Source: Caulobacter segnis (GTDB taxonomy: Bacteria > Pseudomonadota > Alphaproteobacteria > Caulobacterales > Caulobacteraceae). Taken from it: a stretch of 64,000 bases of DNA. The notes beneath the pieces were generated by a model, which was not told the origin of the DNA, did no database searches, and saw nothing but the letters and a program-made list of their open reading frames with translations. This document shows positions 56,988 through 64,000 of the stretch, piece by piece; position 1 is the first letter of the stretch; every line of letters starts with the position of its first letter. The position numbers and the translations under genes are program-made. The stretch spans positions 1,116,001 through 1,180,000 of the forward strand of contig NZ_CP096040.1 in the NCBI RefSeq assembly GCF_023935105.1, written 5' to 3'.

Positions 56988-57521
56988 ATGTCTCGAAAGC
57001 TGTTGGTCATGGTCGGGGCGGGGCTCTTGCTGGCCACGTCGGTTCACGCGCCCGCCGCCCTGGCCCAGGTCAAGCCGCCGTCCACGCCCGACGAGCCCGG
57101 CGGCCGCTGGGGCGAGGCCAAGAAGAAGGCGGTCGACATCGGCTCGCAGCCGGCCCGCGACGTCGGCATGTCCAAGCGCGAGATTCCGCCGATCCTGGAG
57201 AAGGCTTTCAACGATCCCTACAGCCTGAAGGGCCTGAAGACCTGCCGGGCCTTGGCCAGCGAGGTGACGAACCTGAACGCCGTGCTGGGCGCGGACTATT
57301 CGGTCGGCAACGAATACACCGAGAACCGCGCCGGCAAGCTGGCCGAGGCGGGCGGTAAGACCATCATCAACAGCATCATCCCCTTCCGCGGCCTGGTCCG
57401 CGAGGTGACCGGCGCGGCTCCGGCCGACCGCCACATGAACGCCGTGGTCGACGCCGGCCTGGCCCGCCGCGGCTTCCTGCGCGGCGTGCACCTGAAGCAG
57501 GGCTGCAAGACCAAGTTCTGA
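56988..57521 (+). CDS. Exported hypothetical protein
   Basis: A 177-residue protein with a signal peptide (MSRKLLVMVGAGLLLATSVH, cleavage near AALAQ at residue 26). The mature part is basic and soluble: PLEKAFNDPYSLKGLKTC-like region at about residues 68-88, KTIINSIIPFRGLVREVTGA, and CKTKF at the end; Cys residues near 85 and 174 may pair in the periplasm. I do not recognise a family. GGTGGAGGGCG precedes ATG 56988. No clear link to neighbours. Confidence 0.65.
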   Translation: MSRKLLVMVGAGLLLATSVHAPAALAQVKPPSTPDEPGGRWGEAKKKAVDIGSQPARDVGMSKREIPPILEKAFNDPYSLKGLKTCRALASEVTNLNAVLGADYSVGNEYTENRAGKLAEAGGKTIINSIIPFRGLVREVTGAAPADRHMNAVVDAGLARRGFLRGVHLKQGCKTKF

Positions 57522-57596
57522 GAGCGGCGAGGGCGAGAAGCGCCCTTGCCACGCCCCCGCGATCACGGTCACATCCCCCGCGTGACAGTGTCTTGA

Positions 57597-58376
57597 ATGC
57601 GGGTTTCGGGGGCGGGTTTGACGGAAGCCTTGATCGTTCGCGGGTTGAACAAGACGTTCGCCAAGCCCGCGGTGTCGGACCTCGACCTGACGGTCCATGC
57701 CGGCGAGCTCTATGCGTTGCTGGGGCCCAACGGGGCGGGCAAGACCACCACCCTGCGGATGGTCGCGGGCCTGACCCAGCCCGACAGCGGCGCGGTCGAG
57801 ATCTTCGGCGTCGACGCCCGCAAGGACCCGGCCGCCGCCAAGGCCCTGCTGGCCTGGGCGCCCGACGAGGCGATGATCTACGACAAGCTGACGCCGCTGG
57901 AATATCTGGAGTTCGTCGCCGGCCTCTGGAACATCGAGCCGAAGGCCGCCAAGGCCAAGGCCGAGGACCTGCTGGCCACCCTGGGCCTGGCGGACGAGGC
58001 GCGGCGACGCTGCGAGGGCTTCTCGCGCGGCATGAAGCAGAAGGTCGCCCTGGCTGGGGCGCTGATCCACGACCCCAAGCTGCTGATCCTGGACGAGCCG
58101 CTGACCGGCCTGGATGCGGCCGCCGCGCGGCTGGTCAAGGACATGCTGCAGGCCCGCGTCGACGCCGGCGGCACCGTGATCCTGACCACCCACATCCTGG
58201 AGGTCGCCGAGCGCATGGCCGACCGCATCGGCATCATCGCCGGCGGCCGCCTGCTGGCCGAGGGCACGCTGGACGAGCTGCGCGGCAAGGCCGGCGCCCA
58301 ATCCAGCGGCGGCGGCACCCTGGAGGACGTCTTCCTGCAGCTGACGACCGAGGCGCCCGAGAAGGTGACGTCGTGA
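57597..58376 (+). CDS. ABC transporter ATP-binding protein
   Basis: A 259-residue ABC ATPase of the export type. Walker A LLGPNGAGKTTTLRM at about residues 41-55, signature FSRGMKQKVALA near 142, Walker B KLLILDEPLTGLD near 162 and the H-loop TTHILEVAE. It begins with an N-terminal stretch of MRVSGAGLTEALIVRGLNK; a later start (TTG 57618) is possible. Its stop overlaps the permease start (GTGA at 58373-58376). The two form an ABC-2-like exporter of unknown substrate. Confidence 0.92.
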   Translation: MRVSGAGLTEALIVRGLNKTFAKPAVSDLDLTVHAGELYALLGPNGAGKTTTLRMVAGLTQPDSGAVEIFGVDARKDPAAAKALLAWAPDEAMIYDKLTPLEYLEFVAGLWNIEPKAAKAKAEDLLATLGLADEARRRCEGFSRGMKQKVALAGALIHDPKLLILDEPLTGLDAAAARLVKDMLQARVDAGGTVILTTHILEVAERMADRIGIIAGGRLLAEGTLDELRGKAGAQSSGGGTLEDVFLQLTTEAPEKVTS

Positions 58377-59926
58377 GCCTGCCGTTCCGACCCGCCAGCA
58401 CGCCCTGGCTTCTGGCCCACGAGCTGCGCCTGGCCTGGCGCGGGTTCAAGGCCGGCCGCAAGTCCAGGGGCGGGGGCGCGCTCATCGCCTTCGCGATCCT
58501 GGCCGGCGTGATCCTGATTGGCGGGATCATCATGGGGCTGGCGCTGCGCGGGGTTCAGGTCCCGCTCGTCCCGATGGCCGTGGTCATCGCCGACCTGATC
58601 CTGGCGGTGATCCTGACCCTGATGCTGTCGACGACCCTGGCCGGCTCGGCGGACGCGCTCTACGAGCGGGGCGACCTGGACCTGCTGTTCTCCTCGCCCC
58701 TGGCGCCGCGCAAGGTGCTGTTCGTCCGGGCCCTGGGCCTGGCGGTCAACGCGGGTCTCTTCTTCATGGCGCCGGCGGTGCTGCTGCTGACGCCGTCGAT
58801 CATCCTGGGGCATTGGGCCTGGGCCAGCGTGTTCGTCGTGCTGGCCGCCGCCGCCCTGGGGGCGTCCGGGATCGGCCTGCTGCTGGCCATGGCCCTGTTC
58901 GCCCTGATCGGTCCGCGTCGCACGCGCACCGTGGCCCAGGTGCTGGCCGCCCTGATCGGCGCGGCGTTCTTCCTGGCCAGCCAGTACCGCAACCTGATGG
59001 GCGAGCAGGCCAGCCAGAGTCTGTTCGCCCGCATCGCCCTGGACGTGCGCGACGGCCGCCTGGTCCTGCCGCCCTTCGCCGACTGGCCGCTGCGCGCGGC
59101 GCTGGGCCAGCCGGTTCCGCTGCTGGTGCTAGTGGCGATCGGGGCGGGGATCTTCCTCCTGGCCGCCAGCGTGCTGGGGAGGCGCTTCGCCGACGCGGCC
59201 GCGGCCACCCAAGGCGCCGAGACCCGCAAGGCGTCCAGAGGACCCGCCTCAAGTCGCGCCTTCGCAGCCGGTCCGTTCCGGGCCACGGTCCGCAAGGAGC
59301 TGCGCCTGATCGGCCGCGACGCGGCCCTGCAGTCGCAGGTGCTGCTGCGCGTGCTCTATCTGCTGCCGATGGCCTTCATCATGTCGCGGACCGCCGCCCA
59401 CCTGCCGGCCTGGGCCCTGGCGGGGCCAGCGGCGGCCGTGACCTTCCTGGCCGGCCAGGTCGCCGGCAGCCTGGTCTGGATCACCGTCTCGGCCGAGGAC
59501 ACGCCCGACCTGCTGGCCGTCGCGCCGGCGCCGATGGGCGTGCTGAGCCGGGCCAAGCTGACCGCCGCCCTGATCCCGGTCGCCGTGCTGCTGGCGGTCC
59601 CGATCGCGGTGCTGGCCGCTTTCGCGCCGCTGGCGGCCCTGTGGACCGCGATCGGCGCGGGCCTGACGGCCTGGAGCGCCGGGCTGATCGGCATCTGGCA
59701 TCAGAGGCCCGGCAAGCGCGCCGACTTCCGCCGCCGCAAGTCCGGCTCGTTCCTGGCGGCCCTGGCCGAGCTGTTCGTGGCCCTGATGATCGGCGGCGCG
59801 ACGGCCCTGGCCGTGGCCGGCTGGTTCGTCTGGGCGCTGCCGCCGCTGATCGTGGCCGGAGCGGTGATGATGGCCCTGCGGCGGACCGACGAGCAGATCG
59901 CCAGCGCGCTGCGGGCGGCGAGCTAG
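58373..59926 (+). CDS. ABC transporter permease
   Basis: A 517-residue membrane protein with about 12 predicted helices in two halves, for example ALIAFAILAGVILIGGIIMG, MLSTTLAGSADALYERGDLD and LLYLLPMAFIMSRTA-like stretches. The GTG at 58373 overlaps the ATPase stop by four bases, so the two are coupled. The FSSPLAPRKVLFVRALGL loop is typical of ABC-2-type exporters with large permeases. The substrate is unknown. Ends 49 bp before repeat A6, convergent with the sensor kinase. Confidence 0.88.
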   Translation: MSLPFRPASTPWLLAHELRLAWRGFKAGRKSRGGGALIAFAILAGVILIGGIIMGLALRGVQVPLVPMAVVIADLILAVILTLMLSTTLAGSADALYERGDLDLLFSSPLAPRKVLFVRALGLAVNAGLFFMAPAVLLLTPSIILGHWAWASVFVVLAAAALGASGIGLLLAMALFALIGPRRTRTVAQVLAALIGAAFFLASQYRNLMGEQASQSLFARIALDVRDGRLVLPPFADWPLRAALGQPVPLLVLVAIGAGIFLLAASVLGRRFADAAAATQGAETRKASRGPASSRAFAAGPFRATVRKELRLIGRDAALQSQVLLRVLYLLPMAFIMSRTAAHLPAWALAGPAAAVTFLAGQVAGSLVWITVSAEDTPDLLAVAPAPMGVLSRAKLTAALIPVAVLLAVPIAVLAAFAPLAALWTAIGAGLTAWSAGLIGIWHQRPGKRADFRRRKSGSFLAALAELFVALMIGGATALAVAGWFVWALPPLIVAGAVMMALRRTDEQIASALRAAS

Positions 59927-59975
59927 GGCCGATCGACTTTCAGCATTCCTGTAGAGCCATCCTTATTCTCCGTCT

Positions 59976-60092
59976 CCCCGGCGAAAGCCGGGGCCCAGAT
60001 TCATCCAGAGAGGCTGGGGCTGACGCGCCTTTTCACCTCGCCATCTCGGTGGAGGCCCGTGGGTTCGATCCGGGCCCCGGCTTTCGCCGGGG
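59976..60092. repeat. Family A palindromic intergenic element, copy A6
   Basis: 117 bp with the same ends (CCCCGGCGAAAGCCGGGGCCCAG and GGGCCCCGGCTTTCGCCGGGG in part) and a variant middle. It lies between convergent stops 59926 and 60136. Confidence 0.88.
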
Positions 60093-60135
60093 AGAGCGGG
60101 TTTTGGGTAGGTCAAAGCTGAATGTGGATCGGCTC

Positions 60136-62396
60136 TCAAGCTTCCAGCAGCGCCCGTATCCGGCAGACCACGCCATCGGGATGGAAGTCGATGGCCGCCG
60201 AGCCCGACAGCTCCGCCGCCAGCCCGCGTTCGATCAGACGCGAGCCGAAGCCGCGGTCGGATGGCGGCTTGACGGGCGGGCCGCCCTGCTCGGTCCAGGT
60301 CAGGTCCAGACGCGCAGGGCCGGACTCCGGGACCAGCTCCCAGGCGATGCGGACGCGACCCTCGGGGCCCGACAGGGCGCCGTACTTCATGGCGTTGGTG
60401 GCCAGCTCGTGCAGGGCCATCGACAGCGACAGGGCCGTCTTGGGCGACAGGCGGACGGCCGGGCCGGACAGCTCGAAACGGGACTGGCCGCCATGCAGGT
60501 CGGCCAGGCGCATGGTCACCTCGTGCAGGTCCGCGCCCTCCCAGTTCTCGCGGGTCAGCAGGTCGTGGGCCTCGGCCAGGGCGACGATGCGGTTGGAGAA
60601 GGCCTCCTGCGCCTGGTCCAGGGCCCGCTCGCCGGTGAAGCTCTGGGCGGCGATGGCCTGGATGGTGGCCAGGCTGTTCTTGACGCGGTGGTTCAGCTCG
60701 TTGACCAGCAGCCGTAGGTGCAGTTCGGCGCGCTTGCGGTCGGTGATGTTGACCACGGCGCCGACGAAGCGATGCGCCTTGCCGTCGTCGCCGAAGAACA
60801 CCTTGCCCCGCACGCCGACCCAGCGCTCGCCATGGTCGTCGGCGATGACCCGGAACTCGATCGCGTAGTCGGCGCGGACGTCGGGATCCTGGGCCAGGCG
60901 CATGGCCTCGATGAGCCGGGTCCGGTCGGCGGGATGCACCCGGGCGATGAAACGCTCGGCGTCCAGCGACTCGTCTGGCTTGACGCCGAACATGGCGTAG
61001 CAGCGGTCGGACCAGATCACCTCGCCGGTGTCGAGATCGAGGCTCCAGGTGCCGACGTCGCCGGCGTCGATGGCCAGACGCAGGGTCTCTTCCTGGCGCA
61101 AGAGGTGATCGACGGTCTCGCGCCGCTCGGTGACGTCCGAGACCACGCCCATGAAGCGCACGCAGCGGTCGCCCTCGAAGAAGGCCCGGCCGAAGGTCTC
61201 GACCCAGCGCAAGGCGCCGTCGTCGGCGCGATGGATGCGGTACTCCATGTTGATCGCGCCCGTGCCGGCCGGGTCGGTCGCGGCGGCCACGGCGGCGCGC
61301 ACCCCGGCACGTCGTCGGGATGCAGCAGGCGCTCGAATGTGTCCTGCGAGGGCGCCTCGTCCAGTGTCAGGCCGAAGATCCGGCGGGCGCGATCGTCCCA
61401 GTAACGCTGGCCCAGGTGAGGCTTGTGGTCCCAGCGGCCCATGCCGGCGGCCTGGGCGGCCAGGTCGAGGTCGAGGCGCGCGGCGGCGAGGTCGGCCTCG
61501 ACCTGCTTGCGCTCGGTGATGTCGACGATGACGCCGGCGTTGCGGTCGGGTTGGCCGTTCTCGTCCAGATAGGCCCGCCCGCGCGTGTAGATCCAGCGCA
61601 CCGAGCCATCCGCCTGCAGCAACCGGTACTCGTGCGAGAACTCGCCGCCCGCGCGGGCCGCCTTCAGCGCGACGGCGCGGACCTTGTCGCGATCCTCGGG
61701 ATGAACGGCGGGCGTATAGCTTTGGGCGGGCAGGCCGGCCCCGGCCAGCTCGGGCGCGACATTGTGCAGCTCGGCGTAGCGGGCGTCGGCATAGACCTTG
61801 TTGGCCTTGAGATCCCACTGCCAGGCTCCGACCACGCCGGCGGCCTCGCGCGCCATCTCGTAGCGCTCCTGGGTAGTGCGCAGGGCCTTCTGGTCGGCCA
61901 CCGACTGCGAGATCTCGACGGCGGTGATCATGACGCCGCCCACGCCGCTGGGCGTTGTCGGGTCGGGCATGGGGCTGTAGCGGACGGTGAAATAGCCCGT
62001 CTCGATCCCGCCGCCGCGGGACACCTTCAGGGGCAGCCGCTCGAAGGCGAAGCCGCCGCTAGCCCCCGACAGTATGTCGTCATGCGGGGCGCGGAGCGAG
62101 GCCTGCAGCGCCTGGGCGTTGTCGCTGAACCGCATGCCCAGGGCCTGGGGATGGTCCTCGCGCAGGGCCGGGCTGTAGGCGTCGTTGTAGATCAGGACCA
62201 GCTCGGGCCCCCAGCGCAGGGCCATGGGGAAGCTGGTGGCCAGGATCATGTCGGTGGCCAGCCGCAGGGCCGGCGACCAATCGTCCATCGATCCCAGCGG
62301 AGTCGTCGACCAGTCGAACGCACGGACGCGTCCAGCCATCTCGCCGTCGGCGAGTCGCGTCAGAACAGGCGTGGCGCGCGGTTTGCCGTCGCCCAT
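60136..62396 (-). pseudogene. HWE-type PAS sensor histidine kinase, broken by a one-base frameshift
   Basis: The gene reads in one frame from ATG 62396 (GDGKPRATPVLTRLADGE) through three PAS domains with VIVDITERKQ, then loses the frame after HPDDVPG at the CCCC tract 61302-61305. From there another frame continues (VRAAVAAATDPAGTG) with another PAS, VSDVTERR, VVNITDRKR, and the HWE kinase core NELNHRVKNSLATIQAIA and LTWTEQGGPP (W-x-E). One extra G in the tract would restore a 753-residue kinase. So it is either a real inactivating (or phase-variable) mutation or a sequencing error. Such kinases sense light or redox and phosphorylate stress response regulators. Confidence 0.85.
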
Positions 62397-62501
62397 CGCT
62401 TCAGTTCCCCATCCGGTCGAGGGACCGGCCCCTTAGGAAGGTGATCTTATAGCGGACGCGGACACAAGCTGCGCTGTAGCGAAAGGACGCAGAACGCGAA
62501 C

Positions 62502-62525
62502 GAGGCGGCTTTCGCCGCCCCGTTT
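62502..62525. terminator. Hairpin in the gap between the helicase stop and the kinase start
   Basis: GAGGCGGC-TTTC-GCCGCCCC stem, followed on the plus strand by GTTTTCTTC. It lies 27 bp after the helicase stop; on the helicase strand the T-run is absent, so function is uncertain. Confidence 0.45.
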
Positions 62526-62551
62526 TCTTCAACTCTTTGTATTCCTTGGCC

Positions 62552-64000
62552 TTAGTCGACCGGCGACCAGCGCTTTTCGGGCGCGGCGGCCGGGCGCTTG
62601 GGACCCCGGAACTCGTTCTGGGGACCTCCGGCCTTCTTGCCCTGGCCTTGACCCGGACCTTGACCACGACCCTGGCCGCCATTGCGGCCCTGGCCTTGGC
62701 GCTGCTGGCCCTGGCCTTGCGCCTTTTGTCCGCCCTCGGAGCGACCGCCGCCGCCATTGCGATTGCCGTTGCGGTTGCGCTTGCGGCGCAGCTCGGACGG
62801 CACGTCGTTGCGCGGGTCGGCCTTGCGGGGATCGACGTACTTCTCGGCCGGGACCAGCTTGTCGGCGACGGCCGCGGCGGCCGCCAGCTGCTTGTCGTTG
62901 CGGCGGTCGAAGGCCGGGATCGTCTGGCGGGTGGCCTTCTGGATGTCCTTCAGCAGGTTGCGCTCGTCATCGGCGCAGAAGCTGATGGCGATGCCGTCCT
63001 TGCCCTTGCGGGCGGTGCGGCCGATCCGGTGGACATAGGCCTCCGGCACGTTGGGCAGCTCGTAGTTGATGACGTGGCTGACGTCGTTGACGTCGATGCC
63101 GCGCGCGGCGATGTCGGTCGCCACCAGGGCCCGCATCTCGCCGGCCTTGAAGGCGGCCAGGGCGCGCTCGCGCTGGCCCTGGGTCTTGTCGCCGTGGATC
63201 GAGGCGGCCTCGACGCCGGCGGCGTTCAGGTACTTGGCCACCCGGTCGGCGCCGCGCTTGGTGCGGGTGAAGACGATGGTGCGGCTGAAGCTGCTGTCGG
63301 CGAACAGTTCGGCCAGCAGCGGACGCTTGCGCTGGGCCTCGATGAACAGCACGCGCTGGTCGATGCGCTCGACGGTGGTGGCCTGCGGGGCCACCGACAC
63401 CTGCACCGGGTCCTTCAGCAGCTCACCGGCCAGCTTGCCGATCTCGCTGGGCATGGTGGCCGAGAAGAACAGGTTCTGGCGGTTCTTGGTCAGCTGGCTG
63501 GCGATCTTGCGGATCGGCACCACGAAGCCCAGGTCCAGCATCTGGTCGGCTTCGTCGAGCACGAAGATCTCGGTGCCCGAGACGATGGCCGACTTCTCGG
63601 CCATGTGGTCCATCAGGCGGCCGGGCGTGGCGACCAGGACGTCGATGCCGCCGGCCAGGGCCTTCATCTGCGGGCCGTACTTGACGCCGCCATAGATGGT
63701 GTGGACCGACAGGCCCATGTGGACGGCGTAGGCCTTGAAGTTCTCGGCGATCTGGGTCGCCAGTTCGCGGGTCGGCGACAGCACCAGGCAGCGGAAGCCG
63801 CGGCGCGGAGCCGGCTTACGGTCTTCGGCCAGGCGCTGAAGGATGGGCAGGGCGAAGGCGGCGGTCTTGCCGGTGCCCGTCTGGGCGATGCCCAGCAGAT
63901 CCTTGCCTTGCAGCACCACCGGGATGGCCTGGGCCTGGATCGGCGTCGGTTCCTTGTAGCCCTTTTCAGCAAGCGCCTTCAGCAGCGGCTTGGCCAGGCC
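62552..64000 (-). CDS. DEAD-box RNA helicase (5' end outside window)
   Basis: At least 483 residues of a DEAD-box ATP-dependent RNA helicase. The Q-motif EPTPIQAQAIP is at the window end; then AQTGTGKTAAF (Walker A), PTRELATQI, VLDEADQMLD (DEAD), SATMP, HGDKTQGQRERAL and HRIGRTARKG. A long C-terminal tail of RG/GQ-rich repeats (residues after about 375, QGQGQQRQGQGRNGGQGRGQ) is typical of RhlE/cold-adapted ones and would bind RNA. Such enzymes act in ribosome assembly and RNA decay. The first residues and start are missing. Confidence 0.93.
   Translation of the reverse strand, partial: GLAKPLLKALAEKGYKEPTPIQAQAIPVVLQGKDLLGIAQTGTGKTAAFALPILQRLAEDRKPAPRRGFRCLVLSPTRELATQIAENFKAYAVHMGLSVHTIYGGVKYGPQMKALAGGIDVLVATPGRLMDHMAEKSAIVSGTEIFVLDEADQMLDLGFVVPIRKIASQLTKNRQNLFFSATMPSEIGKLAGELLKDPVQVSVAPQATTVERIDQRVLFIEAQRKRPLLAELFADSSFSRTIVFTRTKRGADRVAKYLNAAGVEAASIHGDKTQGQRERALAAFKAGEMRALVATDIAARGIDVNDVSHVINYELPNVPEAYVHRIGRTARKGKDGIAISFCADDERNLLKDIQKATRQTIPAFDRRNDKQLAAAAAVADKLVPAEKYVDPRKADPRNDVPSELRRKRNRNGNRNGGGGRSEGGQKAQGQGQQRQGQGRNGGQGRGQGPGQGQGKKAGGPQNEFRGPKRPAAAPEKRWSPVD

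Overview
The window is high-GC alphaproteobacterial chromosome, most likely Caulobacter or a close relative in the Caulobacteraceae. The evidence is an RpoH of 295 residues with its Q-K-K-L-F-F-N-L-R box, SecA, PurA and ArgJ housekeeping genes, a large TonB-dependent receptor, an HWE-type sensor kinase and a GGDEF-EAL protein. This is inferred from sequence recognition; no database was searched. There are no rRNA or tRNA genes, CRISPR arrays, transposases or prophage. About 57 protein genes are packed tightly on both strands.

Layout. 1-4.7 kb: a minus-strand set (CrtI-like FAD oxidoreductase, Rieske oxygenase, TetR cut by the window edge), then a glutathione transferase divergent from its own TetR over a perfect 24-bp palindrome. 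4.9-11.1 kb: esterase lipoprotein, and an RND efflux pump with a divergent TetR. 11.2-17.1 kb: SnoaL-like protein and SDR divergent from LysR, a MocR regulator divergent from a DUF983 protein, and an ECF sigma factor with a fused SnoaL-like domain divergent from a CxxC carboxymuconolactone-decarboxylase protein. 17.2-22.7 kb: small membrane protein, L-Ala-D/L-Glu epimerase, tandem HxlR regulator divergent from a thiolase, DUF1295 and DUF72 proteins. 22.7-29.0 kb: amino-acid enzymes (L-serine dehydratase, M28 peptidase, DSD1-type PLP enzyme, threonine/serine dehydratase). 29.1-39.8 kb: PagL-like deacylase, purA, polysaccharide deacetylase, a receiver protein lacking its phosphoacceptor Asp, TonB receptor, alpha/beta hydrolase, cysteine-peptidase-like protein, rpoH and a four-helix membrane protein. 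40-50.7 kb: VOC/CMD pair, GGDEF-EAL protein, threonine aldolase, epoxide hydrolase, EamA transporter, DUF2855 protein, ArsR regulator divergent from an MFS exporter, and a methyltransferase. 50.8-64 kb: secA, PPIase-argJ coupled pair, two hypotheticals, an ABC exporter pair, a sensor kinase broken by a one-base frameshift, and a DEAD-box helicase cut by the window end.

Two things stand out. First, at least 14 copies of four families of roughly 85-135 bp palindromic intergenic elements (A-D) occur here, and every copy lies at or within about 50 bp of the stop codon of a gene. Five or six sit exactly between convergent stop codons, several touching the stop. They look like mobile or amplified elements that have become transcript ends; one copy also appears to supply the ribosome binding site of the Rieske gene. 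Second, many regulators sit opposite their likely target with readable operator or promoter sites. The best is the ECF sigma locus, where two identical GGTCACA-N16-CGTC promoters face each other in 62 bp and would fire the sigma gene and the CMD gene in a mutually exclusive way.

I did not find an obviously unknown multi-gene defence or mobile system. The best candidates for undescribed biology are the 3'-end repeat system, the ECF/CMD promoter pair, the FAD-Rieske-TetR operon, the tandem HxlR-thiolase locus and the Asp-less receiver with its conserved hypothetical neighbour.
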